From NCBI GenBank assembly GCA_016648135.1, contig JADDOH010023149.1:1-64000 (forward strand): a DNA stretch of 64,000 bases, read 5' to 3'. The translations under genes and the position numbers were made by a program. Source of the stretch: Agrypnia vestita (lineage: Eukaryota > Arthropoda > Insecta > Trichoptera > Phryganeidae). The notes beneath the pieces were generated by a model. It ran no database searches. It was not told the DNA's origin and saw nothing but the letters and a program-made list of their open reading frames with translations. Every line of letters starts with the position of its first letter. The first letter of the stretch is position 1. This document shows positions 22,514 to 32,975 of the stretch, one piece after another.

Positions 22514-25500
22514 GTGACTAAGTATTATATATTACATCTAATGTTTTCATTATCTTAATTTAATATGTTTGTAGATGGAGATCTTATATTTTTTTACCCA
22601 TCTGTTGATTGGTATAAAAATATCGGATTGTTGATTTATTGATTTCGAAGAATCTCCCATATATTTACATCTTACTGTCAAGTATCTCAAACTTGTTATT
22701 GTAATAAAATTTTAATAAATATTTATTATAGAAGTCTCACAGGGACGAAGCTATTTATATGGGAAACGGGTGTGCAAGTCCCTGTAGGGTTGTACAGATC
22801 TGTATGATTACGTGATCACTTTACTCAATGAAACTTTCACCAATTCTACCATAATCAAAGCATACAGACCTGTATGCTTACGTGATCACTTTACTCAATG
22901 AAACGTTCACCAATTCTACCATAATCTTTTTTTTTTAAATTGTATATATGTAAATATATAAATAAATCAATTTCTTTCAAATATTTTTAGGGACTGTTGC
23001 TAGAACATCTATAGTCCTTCCCATGTCATTGTATAGGTAGATTTCTGGTAACGGTACCTGTATATTTTTAAAGTGGAATATTAAGAGATATTATTTTTGT
23101 TAGATATTTAGTGAAATGCTGGGTGCAATAAAAAATAAAATTTTGGGGTTTAACACTATCCACTAGAAATAAAATTATAATTTAATAATTGCGTATATAC
23201 CTACGTGTTATGTGGGAAATAAATTTAAACTAACTAAATTTTTGTCTATGCTAGTGTCTATGTTTGACGTGCTTGTTAGTCTAGTGGTTAAGATACTTGC
23301 CTAGTGATCCAGTTGTCGCGAGTTGCTGTTTGCTTTTTCATTCGATACTAACAAATTTGTGCTATTTTTCATAATACTGGCGTTTAGCGTAGTTTAAAAA
23401 CAGTAAGAAAATTAATGTGACAAATTCTCCATGTGCATCAATATTTGTTTTCTTTAAAAATAGTAGTCAGCTTGTGGTACTTCGGTGTTGTCATTTTTAA
23501 ACGCTTTTTACTCTCTTTGTCTGTTTGATGTTTTTTGTGTTGGAATCTTGTAAATGACTTTTCACCAACTTTCCGACCAGCTAGCGCTCTGAAACTTTCA
23601 ACATATACATAAAGTGGATGACTTTACATTATTTAGCTATATTTTCTACATTATTTGGTCATTATTTCATGGGTGATATTAAAAACTTGATTACGAATGT
23701 GAAAACGTGTGAAAGCATTTCTTAATTATTTTTTTTGATTTACTCGTTGATAATATTTATCAATAAGTGGATAATATAAAAATTAGTTGAATTTCTAAAA
23801 TAATTTTTTGTTTTTACTTTACTTTTTCAAATATTTTATTAATTTTTAAATTAATTCGCAATTTATTTATGAAATCGTAAAAGGAAACTTGTAAAAAATC
23901 TATCTAGCGAAAAAAAAAAGTATTTACTTGAACTTGTACATTACTGATAGACTGCTTTATACACTACGCCATAGTAGAAAATAAACGTAATTTCATTTAA
24001 TTTGTTTTAATGGACAAGCCGCCAATTATTTGTCGAATTAAATCTTTGAAGCTGTTAGCTTTACAATTTTATCTGTTGCAGGGCGCAGTGATTCTCAACG
24101 CTACTTTGCCTAATATATCAACAAATGGGACGCGTAAGTTAACATATGTATTATTAGTATTATAAAAATTAATACAGCACGGAAATTTAGAATACAAACA
24201 AAATCAAAACATTTTGAGAAGTTTTAATTCAAAATGAGCTACGAGTGTTCAATAATAATTTTTGAATATAGATGTATTCATTCAAAAAATTTGTTTAAAT
24301 TGTATAAATCAAATATAATAATTTCGTTATCTGTTCCCGTAACTTCGTGTAACGTCCATAATTTCGTTAGGATTCACGGCTAAAAAAACTAACCCATAAA
24401 AACCAAGTTTTTATTATACTCCCTTTCTCATTGAAACAGGTTTCGCGTTTACTCCACGCGTCGGGCTCGAAAATTAAACAATATATAAATCGTTAAAATT
24501 TAGAAAAATCAAAATTATACAATAATTATTTTAAAAATTATAATGCGAAAATTTGTAAGATCATTTTTACTATCGCCACGAGTCTGCCTGCAAAGTTTCA
24601 GCTCGATTGGATCACGGAAAAGGGATTAAAAACCGATCCAAAGTTTTTTCGGCAGACAAGCGACAAGCAGACGCTACGAGTTAAAAGAAAGGGAGTAAAA
24701 ACGACCGGAGATGGGACTCAAACCCGGGGCCACCAAACCCGAACCGGCCGTTTAACGCATGTGGCAAGGACCACCTCACTGCAGACCGCCAAAAAGGTGC
24801 TATAAATATATACTAGGCTTAGCAAGTAAATTTTCCGTCATTTTTGACGGGTTACAGCTAATTTTCGATTTCAAAGTGGTTTTCACAAGCATTAATGAAT
24901 TTTAATAGACATGAATTGAACTGAAGATCCATTCTGTTACATCATTTGAAAGATTTGGCAGTGATTTCGTGAAGCAACATTTTAATTTAAAATATTATAT
25001 TTTAACTTTGTAATACACACAAAATAGGAGTTATAAATTACTACTATAGTTTCGAGAGAAGGACTCCCTCTCACCATCAGGTATGGTTAATAACCTTACC
25101 AGTATATGTAGTACAAATTATTAACTCATATTGTGTGTGTATTACAATCTTAAAAAAGAACATTTTTTAAATCTATTCTGTAATTCGCACTAAATCTCAC
25201 ACTAAGTCACTCGATAATCTTCCACTTGTATCTAAAAATTCTAATTCACGTAGTTTGTATCTCTTTGATCATTATCAAACATTTCGCACACGTTGGTAGG
25301 TACTTTAACGCTGGTCAGTATCCGCACTGAAATCGCCCGTCGCTATCAGTGTCGCTCTATGTATTTTCTTCGCCGTCAACTGTTACGCATAGTGTTTTAT
25401 CCTCTTATACGCGTAATGTCATTTCGCGAAGTTTCGAGTATGATGTACTTATTATTTCCGTACCTACAGTCTCATGACTACACATTGTATTTGCAGATGA

Positions 25501-28500
25501 GCGAATTATTCTGGGCTCGACGGCCGCAGAGAACCAGTTTCCTCATCAGGGTTTCCTGGTCTTGCGAATGAGGACCGGCATGAGGAACTACTGCGGTTGC
25601 TCTCTCCTCACACCCAGATGGGCAATAACAGCGGCCCACTGCTTGGAAGGGTAAAAACCATCAGTACTCCATTTTTGATTATTCTGATGACAGTGTACAA
25701 CTGGTGATGCTGATGATCATAATTAAGATGATGATGACAATGACGATGATCACTATAATGATGGCTATGATGATTATGATGATAATTGTGATGATAACGA
25801 TTATTAACTTATTTATATCTGAGATGACATGATGTAACAGAGCTTGCTCACAATACTTGTAGAGTAGAAGCCAGCAACCTGCAGACTTACGTTATAGTAT
25901 CAAACCTGAAATATTTTCTGTCGATGCACACTATACTAAGTAAGGAGATTTTGATATTATGACATTTGAGTTCGGGGGATAGTAAAAGTACAAAAAATGT
26001 GTTGGTAAAACATAAAAATAACAAACCAATCCTGTCGCCGAATGCTTGCTGCTAGGCCCTACAGGTGGCTGTCTGGGCCGCTGCACGACCACAATGCCGG
26101 CCAGAGCGGAGTTTTGAAATTAATATTTTGATCAATTGCTTCTAACACACACGAACATGCTTTCAAATTTATTAATAGTTCAAGTTAATTTTTCAGTTAT
26201 CAATTGTCAAATTAACACTCATTCATATCGTATTCAAAGTAGTGCTTTTTTTTCTAATTCTGAACATTTTTTTGTATTTTTCAAAACAAATTTAAAACAT
26301 TTAAAACAACATTTAAAAAAATATATATTCTTGTACTAAATCTAAAGAAAGTTAAAAATCTGTTAAAGAATTTTATCGTGAAAAAGTAATGGAAAAACGC
26401 ACGAAGTCCATTTTTTTTTTTTAATTGGGTTCTATTCAGATACAATTTAACATATTTAATATAATAGTATGTATGTACAATATTATTGTTGATATTTGCG
26501 TACTTAGTCCTCCTCACTAGAGGTTCCTGTGCTGAGGCACATACTTTTGATTGTTGCTGTGATGTGTATTAAATACACGCAATAACCATTTATAATTAAT
26601 TGGGGAACAACTTTCATAAAATGACGTATTTCTTCTTTATACTTTCTGGAAAATATAAAACAAAAATATAGATAAACTACGTCCGAGGCACGACATTCTA
26701 ACCTGAAAAACATGAATATGACAGTTAACCAATAAATCATAATTAATGTATGTACTATACGTGCTTCAGTAATATAAAATACGTGACTAGATTCAAACTG
26801 TAATATAACATTTTTCAAACTAAAATTAGCTTTTTAAAACGATAAACAGTATAAAGAGAAAACGTAAACTCCATATTTCATCAACCTAGCCGTCATCGAT
26901 GTCATTTGCCCATTGCCATCATTGCGTCGCAGGGTGATCGGTAACAAAAATTTCGAGACTCAGAGACAATTTTAAAACAAATATGTTACAAAAGAGTTAA
27001 GGCTGTTATTACGGTCGATAGACATATTTAATTGTAATTTCGGATATTTTATACGCACCGTATGTAATACATACGGTGCGTATAAAATATCCGAAATTAC
27101 AGTTAAATATGTTACAAATTAATATTCGTGTATAAACATTAAATACATTATTTTTATAATTTTTATTCTATGTACACAATATTTCTACACATTAAATGTC
27201 TGCATGTATTTTAAAACAATCTGTAGTTCTCGCTATTTAATGTACTCTAAAATGTTTTTTTTAGTGTAAAGTTCACTTGACTGAACGACTTGTTGGACGA
27301 TATTTCAGTTAACTGAACTTAAATTCCCATCTCATATATTCCAGAAATTTCCTTGACTAGTGACAGTTTTTTATCATTAGGATATTGTTGCTTTTGCTTT
27401 TATACTCCTCATGACATATTTCAACTGATTTTTTCAGAGCCATATCATCTAAAGTGTACTTCGGTCACCCCGTACTAGACTACTCCCCAGTGAGGGTGAA
27501 GTCCAACCGTCTGTACATCCATCCTCAGTATGTCCGGGACACTCTGAAGAATGACATTGCTCTCATTGGACTCAGCGCTGATGTTCCACTAGGAGGTAAG
27601 AACTGTGCCTTTCTTCGGAGACCAAATCGAGTGTACTCGTGTACTGACAGAAGGCATTAAGTCGTAAAAACAAGTTCTGAGATAATCGCATCAGGACATA
27701 TTATAGGGTGGTCCATCCGATAAGCCGGATTTAATTTTAATATGAAACACACCAAATAAGTATTAAATTAGACAATTTTTATTTATTTATAAAGTAGACA
27801 TGTTGAAATTAATTATGGTGTTGACCAAATAACCGCCGTTGCTGTGTTAGCATACCTTTATCATTTGATAAAAATTGGAAAAGATCTACAAATGGTTTCT
27901 AATTTGATTGATAAGTTTACAAAACAGCTAATATAAGGTATAAGGAACATTAGAATATCTTTGATTTGTATTGTTTTCTTTTACTTCTCAATCTAAATTA
28001 GATGCTAACCACCCGAATCAGTTGACAACACTTTAGATTAATTATTAAGTACACCAGATGATGACAGGAACCGCATTAATGTGTATTACAAAATTTGCTT
28101 TAGCATTAATTAAAATAACTCTTACGTGTTCTATTTAGCAATCAGCTTTAATTCTTAAAATAATCTTTATTAATAGTTTTAAACTGGATAATTTCTGCAA
28201 AATCATTCACAGATCTACTACGAGAATAATCACAAGGATATGATACAATATATTTGGCTGTTATCGTAACGTATGGCTTTCATTCTCAGCAAGCTTAGAC
28301 TGACGGCCGCCTCGCTCACTGTCGTCTCGCGCACCCATCACCGTACACGAACGACATTTTTGTTCACTCCTACATACTTTGCACATTTAATGTGAAATCT
28401 TCAATCTTTTTGAAATAATACAACTTACGTATTAACGTATTATCGGTAACATTCTTATACCTAACAACGATATCAACAATCAAGCAGTGGTATATTTTGT

Positions 28501-30786
28501 AGTCTTCCCAGATTTCGAATATTATTTATTTAATTTTTCCGTTTATTTGAATATTTGTGTGTGAGATGTGCCTAAATTTTTGGGTGTGTATTTTTTTTAG
28601 AAAATATTAGGCCCATTCGAATTGGCAGAATTGATGATACTATTGAAGGACAGATAGCTATTGCGAGCGGATACGGATCAACATCTGATGGTAAGTGTTT
28701 TTTATTAAATGTGGTTTCATCAATCTTATCGATTTCTAGTTATAATTATTCTAAGAAAAGAGATTATCCTCTTGGCGCACAACTAGCTATTGTCATTTCA
28801 GTTTATTGGCATATCCAATTATATAACCTACTCTAATCATTTGTTATGCCCACGTTTCTTTACAAGTCACTTTGCGTTACTCAAAATTTTTTGCCTCCTC
28901 AGCACGTTTCTATTCCTGAAAGCAGTTCTGGAATTTATTCACCGGAATACTGTCGAGTACCTGTCTGTATTTTGTTGGACATCAGTTATATTAGAAAATC
29001 TTCTATTTTAATTTTGTAATACACATACAATGAGTTATTAATTACTACTATAGTTTCGAAAGGGACTGCTCCTCTCGAAACTATAGTAGTAATGAATAAC
29101 TCATATTGTGTGTGTGTGTATTACAAAGTAAAAATAAAATATATTTTTAATTATAATGTTGTACCAATGATAGAAAATATTCGTTCATTCAGCGCAGATT
29201 TTATTTTGGAAACGGCAAGAAATCACAAGGTGCTAAGTCTGATGAACAGGCAGAATGACGCGTTGTGGCAATTCTTAAGAATTACCCAATTTTGAGTCAA
29301 AGCACCTACGCAGATACCTGTTAACTTTTCAATTGCTATTTATTTACCCCTGGCACTGTCAATGTTCGTTCCAGCCCCGGGAAAAGAGATTGATCAATGT
29401 CTACACGACTCTCAAATCTCTTCCCGGATCCTGGCTGGAAATTGAAATAAAAACACCCTTATTTTAAATTTGTCGACAAATTGAATAGACTGATTCTTTA
29501 ACCGTCTAAAATAAGGATTAGTAAAACACGAAATAGAATTATAAATTGAGCGACCAAAGGTAAAATTCTTCAAAATAGCGACCAAACGGAATAAAGATTA
29601 AAAAACTGGCACGAAGCTACATACTATCCGGGTGATTGATTTAAAAATGTTTTAATGCTCTCTGACCATCTGATTCGAAAAATTACTAAAAATGCTCCCG
29701 CTTTTCTGAGAATCTTCCCTTTCATACCTTCTGGACATATATTTTTTCAAAACAAAATATAAAATTACAAATATCATGTGTGTTCCAAACATTTCTTCAT
29801 TCAAAATTTTAATTTAATTAAAATATAAATTGGCGAGTTCTTACTCACATGAAATAATTAAAAAAACACAATTTTATTCAATAAATAAACAAGTAGGTAC
29901 ATAATATAAAAACAGTTTCAATTTAGAAGACATTTTCATTATATACAGCATTTTCCAAATTATTTGTAAAATATTCAAGTTTTATTAATCCGCAAAAGAA
30001 TAAAATATTTTGGAGGAAACAATCATCTAGAAATTAATGTACATGTTAGGTCAAACTTAATTATCACTTCACGACACGGCCGACTGTATGGCCACACCGA
30101 GAATTAATTTGCCACGCCTTGTCCATGTATAACACTAACACATAACACTTAATTTTGCTTCTAGGCAGCCCAGCGAATCCCTACTTAAATTTCGTGAATC
30201 TGAGGGTCATATCCAATAATAAGTGTGCATCTTACTATGGGCCCATGATTGATCAGACCAGGATCTGTACTGTCGGAACCGCCCACAGGTCCCAAGGAAC
30301 ATGCACAGTGAGTGTTATATTTCACAGTATTTTATTCGCACATTATTATATTTCAATCATACATTTCTACAACAAGGTAGCCCATACGCTACGGATGTCG
30401 CACTGTTATCGTCACGAACTGAATTGCTTGAATTTGTGTCGCGTGACTCTTTTTATAGCTAAATTCCTTAGAAAGGTTTATTCTTGAGGTAACGAGAAGC
30501 CTGTAGAAAGCACTGACGTATATTTTACTATAAGATGGAATGTCATAAAATTCTCATAGATAGATATAAAGTTAAACTTTACCTTTCTTTTTAGGGAGAC
30601 AGCGGAGGCCCGCTGATAGTCGGAACTGGAGACAATGCTTTTCTGATCGGCATCGTCAGCTTCTACGGTGGCTACGGCTGCTCGGCGGGATACCCGTCCG
30701 GCTTCACCAGGCCATACCAGTACCTGAGGTGGATTTCCACGGTCACCAAGCTGCCAGCAGAAATATTTTTGAAACGGATGCCTTAA
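22460..30786 (+). CDS. secreted chymotrypsin/collagenase-like S1 serine protease (7 exons)
   Basis: Coding exons are 22460-22513, 24082-24133, 25497-25650, 27438-27595, 28601-28690, 30165-30307 and 30595-30786. They join to 843 nt (280 residues plus TAA), and all introns obey GT/AG with phases 0,1,2,1,1,0. The protein has a signal peptide (1 to about 16), a propeptide to R38, then the mature N-terminus IILGS. The catalytic triad is H83 (TAAHC), D126 (NDIAL) and S220 (GDSGGP). The S1 pocket, by alignment, has Gly at 189 and Ser at 226, so it is not trypsin. Tyr241 may sit near 216. Expected disulfides are C68-C84, C190-C204 and C216-C246. C70 looks unpaired. The propeptide has three N-glycosylation sequons (N24, N29, N33). 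It is probably a midgut digestive enzyme, which is inference. Confidence 0.95.
22722..22927 (+). repeat. Rep-1 copy in intron 1, with 63-bp internal duplication
   Basis: Starts TATAGAAGTCTCACAGGGAC. The 63-bp block at 22794-22856 is repeated at 22864-22926 with four substitutions, and both end CCAATTCTACCATAATC. Confidence 0.85.
23268..23465 (+). repeat. SINE-2 copy in intron 1
   Basis: A good A box (TAGTCTAGTGGTTAAGA, near 23279) starts a tRNA-like head whose B box has decayed. The body AGTTTAAAAACAGTAAGAAA matches the copies at 16110 and 37165. It is in the sense orientation to the protease. Confidence 0.68.
24082..24133 (+). CDS. protease exon 2 (propeptide)
   Basis: Encodes residues 19-35 and one base of codon 36: GAVILNATLPNISTNGT. 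The acceptor is GTTGCAG and the donor GTAAGT, phase 1. It contains all three NxS/T sequons. Confidence 0.85.
24382..24701 (+). repeat. Rep-2 copy in intron 2
   Basis: A full-length copy from AAAAACTAACCCATAAAAAC to AAAGAAAGGGAGTAAAAA. It contains CAGCTCGATTGGATCACGG. The two ends carry imperfect inverted repeats (TTTTTATTATACTCCCTTTC against TTTTTACTCCCTTTC read from the other end). Confidence 0.8.
24708..24835 (-). repeat. SINE-4 tRNA-like copy in intron 2
   Basis: On the minus strand the B box is GGGTTTGAGTCCC (near 24715-24727), with an A-box-like TGCAGTGAGGTGG upstream. The far end, ACTAGGCTTAGCAAG, recurs next to a similar head at 32430-32515. Confidence 0.5.
24977..25149 (-). mobile_element. 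PLE-g inverted dimer in intron 2
   Basis: Arms at about 25009-25046 and 25110-25149 (TTGTAATACACACA and its inverse) surround a hammerhead-like core on the minus strand. The core is CTGATGG (25074-25080; A9 is replaced by G), T, a GAGAG/CTCTC stem, GAAAC (25049-25053), then the palindrome ACTATAGT and A. TAC before the core can pair with GTA after it as stem I. A CAACATT...TTTTAAC tail precedes the left arm and matches the flank of 29013-29127. Confidence 0.7.
25497..25650 (+). CDS. protease exon 3 (activation site and catalytic His)
   Basis: Encodes residues 36-86 and part of 87: HERIILGSTAAENQ through NYCGCSLLTPRWAITAAHC. Cleavage after R38 would expose I39. The acceptor is TTTGCAG and the donor GGGTAAAA, phase 2. 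Confidence 0.95.
25676..25810 (+). repeat. imperfect GAT-rich microsatellite in intron 3
   Basis: Repeated GATGAT/GATGAC/GATTAT triplets over about 130 bp, beginning 26 bp after exon 3. No sign of function. Confidence 0.8.
27024..27110. repeat. 41-bp-arm palindrome in intron 3
   Basis: 27024-27064 is inverted at 27070-27110 with one mismatch, around a 5-base loop TAATA. The inner part includes TTTTATACGCACCGTATG. The near-perfect state suggests a recent insertion or gene-converted hairpin. Confidence 0.95.
27350..27415 (+). repeat. MITE-1 end fragment beside exon 4
   Basis: GATATTGTTGCTTTTGCTTT followed by TATACTCCTCA matches the right end of MITE-1 (GCTGCCTTTGCTTTTATACC). It lies about 22 bp before the exon 4 acceptor, so the branch-point region of this intron may come partly from the element. 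Confidence 0.6.
27438..27595 (+). CDS. protease exon 4 (catalytic Asp)
   Basis: Encodes the end of G87 to G139 plus one base: AISSKVYFGHPVL through RDTLKNDIALIGLSADVPLG. D126 is the triad Asp. The acceptor TTTTTCAG is chosen because phase 2 makes GG+A. The next AG, two bases on, would shift the frame. The donor is GTAAGA. Confidence 0.95.
28601..28690 (+). CDS. protease exon 5
   Basis: Encodes E140-D169: ENIRPIRIGRIDD then QIAIASGYGSTSD. GYG replaces the usual GWG of this loop. The acceptor is TTTTTTTTAG and the donor GTAAGT, phase 1. Confidence 0.93.
29013..29127. mobile_element. PLE-g inverted dimer in intron 5
   Basis: TTTGTAATACACATACAATG at the left is inverted at the right (CATATTGTGTG...ATTACAAA). 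CTACTATAGTTTCGA and TCGAAACTATAGTAG meet at the centre. The CTGATGA segments are missing from both arms, so no ribozyme core remains. The right flank matches the tail of the copy in intron 2. Confidence 0.7.
29369..29440. repeat. imperfect GC-rich hairpin in intron 5
   Basis: TTCCAGCCCCGGGAAAAGAG faces CTCTTCCCGGATCCTGGCTG plus GAA, with a loop of about 20 bases. It is conspicuous in an AT-rich intron. Function unknown. Confidence 0.7.
30165..30307 (+). CDS. protease exon 6
   Basis: Encodes G170-T217: SPANPYLNFVNLRVISNNKC through TRICTVGTAHRSQGTCT. It carries C190, C204 and C216, and the pocket residue G214 (chymotrypsin 189). The acceptor is TTCTAG and the donor GTGAGT, phase 0, directly before the catalytic Ser exon. 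Confidence 0.95.
30595..30786 (+). CDS. protease exon 7 (catalytic Ser and C-terminus)
   Basis: Encodes G218-P280: GDSGGPLIVGTGDN, GIVSFYGGYGCSAGYPSGFT, YLRWI, ending LKRMP and TAA at 30784-30786. The acceptor is TTTTTAG. The C-terminal tail after the WI helix is about 15 residues longer than the core fold needs. Confidence 0.95.
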   Translation, partial: GDSGGPLIVGTGDNAFLIGIVSFYGGYGCSAGYPSGFTRPYQYLRWISTVTKLPAEIFLKRMP

Positions 30787-31039
30787 ATCAAATTATTATT
30801 TATTTTGTGTTCACGATTTTTGATATGCATGTCGCCGCTGCGTTGAATGACGTCCGTCTTTTTACGAATGCAGAACAGGGATCTGTAATCTGCGGATGTC
30901 TCTTTAGTTGTCAATTCTTGAGGCTGGTTCATTTCGCGTTTCTTTACGTTGAAATAGTTCTGTATTTCACTGTACTTTTGCGGTTGTGCTGTGAGAATTG
31001 ATGGGCCGTTTGTAAAATAAGTACACCAAAGAAATATCA

Positions 31040-31650
31040 ATCTTTAATTTTAATAAGAACTTAAAATTAAAATTACGCTGTTATCCCTAAAGTATCTTAA
31101 TCTTTTAATTATAATCTATAGATCATTAATTTCTTTTTATTAAAATAATTTAAAATAAAAAGTTAATTAAATTTTTATATCACCCCAATAAAATAATTTT
31201 TATTTTAAATTTATAAATATTAAATAATTAAAATTAAATTAATTATTATAAAGATTTATAGGGTCTTCTCGTCTTTTAAAAACATTTTAGCTTTTTAACT
31301 AAAAAATTAAATTTTATTTTAATTAAAATAAAACAGCTTATATTTCGTCCAATCATTCATTCCAGTCTTCAATTAAAAAACTATTTATTATGCTACCTTT
31401 GTACGGTTAAATTACCGCAGCCCTTTAAAATTTATTTCAGTGGGCAGATTAGACTTTAAATTATTAATCAAAAAGACATGTTTTTGTTAAACAAGCGAAT
31501 ATAAATTTTTGCCGAATTCTTAAATTTAACTGAACATAATTTTTATTTTATTAATCACTATCATATACTAATAATATCATTATTAATTTATTTAAATAAT
31601 TTAAATAAAATTTTTAATAAATATCATTAATTTATAAATATATGTAACCA
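31040..31650 (-). pseudogene. nuclear copy of mitochondrial 16S rRNA (numt)
   Basis: On the + strand the complement of insect mitochondrial large rRNA is plain: TTACGCTGTTATCCCTAAAG at 31073, GGTCTTCTCGTC near 31262, GCTACCTTTGTACGGTTAAA near 31393, GTGGGCAGATTAGACTTTAA near 31441, and AAAAAGACATGTTTTTGTTA (the 16Sar region) near 31471. The rRNA sense is therefore minus. It is only a partial gene flanked by nuclear repeats, so it is an insertion, not mtDNA. The AT-rich 5' end of the rRNA makes the border near 31650 vague. Confidence 0.92.
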
Positions 31651-31827
31651 TTTTTTTATGTTGAACACCACCAAAGATCCCGTTTCTCAAGTGTCGTATT
31701 GTCTCTTTAGTTGAAATTGTATATTTAAGATACTTCTATTTTAATAAATATTTTATAAGAATTAAAATCTAGTTTTATTTAACGAGTCTCCGAAAAATTA
31801 ATCAAAGTTAATCATTCCATGTTATTT

Positions 31828-31990
31828 TTTCAATTGATTCAGCAACATTGTAGATTGGCATTTTTTTAAAAATATTGATTGTATTATTCGTGTATATCTA
31901 CTTCTTTTTATTTGATTAATTATACCAACATGTTTCAGAGAAACCTTTCCATCGTCAGGGTGTTGTATAACTGTCAAAATATCATAATGA
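31828..31990 (-). mobile_element. PLE-d single copy with hammerhead-like motif
   Basis: On the minus strand CTGACGA (31952-31958) is followed by T, a weak stem, GAAAC (31932-31936) and the palindrome ACATGT, then T. ACC before the core can pair with GGT after it. The left part, CAGCAACATTGTAGATTG, matches the PLE-d dimer at 59698-59977. Confidence 0.65.
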
Positions 31991-32185
31991 AATGTCTTTT
32001 GTTTCTTGTTTTTCTAATTATTTGAAAAATTATTTTTAAATATTATTACTGAAGTTCTTTATTACTCGCAATTATTGCATGTCACATGTAAAGGTTTCCT
32101 ACTGTATCATAATTTAGTAGATTGAATGTTTTTTGGAGATAACTCGATAAAAAAATCAAAAGCGTCAAATCTGATCTTAAAGGAG

Positions 32186-32310
32186 CCATGGGATGTCACT
32201 TCTACTTATAGAATGGCCCAGGACCTGTATAAGCTGGCTTAAGTGATCACTCTACATAATGCAACGTTCACCAATTCCATCGTAAGAACATCCACACATT
32301 ATCAAATTTT
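32186..32310 (+). repeat. Rep-1 copy
   Basis: GAATGGCCCAGGACCTGTAT then GCTGGCTTAAGTGATCACTC, ending AAGAACATCCACACATT. The other end of the family (GTCTCTGTGAGACTTCTATG) is at about 32600-32620 in opposite orientation. Confidence 0.6.
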
Positions 32311-32429
32311 GAAAACATATATACTATCCGGATTACTTAACATATGTACAAACATAATATTTCGTTATCTGTCTGTCAAGTCAGGTGTCTGTGATTTCTT
32401 TCAAATTCATGGCTTAGAAAAAAACTTAC

Positions 32430-32515
32430 GCGGCTGGGTGCGAACCACGGACGCGCAAATGCCGGCACCTTAGCGACATTGTTACCTTACATATACTAAG
32501 GCTTAGCAAAGATGC
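32430..32515 (-). repeat. SINE-4-like tRNA head
   Basis: On the minus strand GGTTCGCACCC serves as a B box, with a weak A box. The flank ACTAAGGCTTAGCAAAG is shared with 24708-24835. Not a functional tRNA. Confidence 0.4.
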
Positions 32516-32595
32516 GAACCATTTCATTCCCGTGATTTTTACAGCTGTACGGCTAGTGTATGTTAAAAACTCTATGTATATGTATACTATATATA

Positions 32596-32635
32596 TTTTC
32601 GTCTCTGTGAGACTTCTATGATTTAGCTCAATTTT
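32596..32635 (-). repeat. Rep-1 end fragment
   Basis: GTCTCTGTGAGACTTCTATG at about 32600-32620 is the inverse of the start of Rep-1 (CATAGAAGTCTCACAGAGAC in this copy), so it faces the Rep-1 copy at 32186-32310. Confidence 0.6.
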
Positions 32636-32643
32636 CGCCATTT

Positions 32644-32975
32644 TTTATTACTCCCTTTCTTTTAACTCGTAGTGTCTGCTTGTCTACTTGTCGCTTTTTG
32701 CTTGTCTACGAAAAAACTTAGGATCGATTTTTAACACTTTTCCCGTGATCCAATCGAGCTGAAACTTTGCAAGAGCAGACTCGTGGCGATGATAAAAATG
32801 ATCTAACTTTTTAATTATATAGTATCATTTTGGATTTTTCGAAATTTTATTTAAAATTGGAATCCATGCAAATGAGAAAGGAGCCCGACGCGTGGAGAAG
32901 GCGCGTAACCTGTTTCAACTAGCAAATGAAAAAGGGAGTATAATAAAAACTTGTTTTTTATGAGTTAGTTTTTTT
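32644..32975 (-). repeat. Rep-2 copy
   Basis: From TTTTATTACTCCCTTTCTTT to TTTTTTATGAGTTAGTTTTT, with GATCCAATCGAGCTGAAACT inside. Compared with other copies it has an extra segment containing CCCGACGCGTGGAGAAGG. Confidence 0.8.

Noticed and set aside
25530..25560. CCTCATCAGGG, the complement of CTGATGA
   Set aside because: Lies in protease exon 3 and encodes FPHQG; no other core parts.
31040..31650. genuine mitochondrial rRNA gene
   Set aside because: Only part of 16S is present, flanked by the protease gene and by PLE-d; no tRNA or 12S neighbours.
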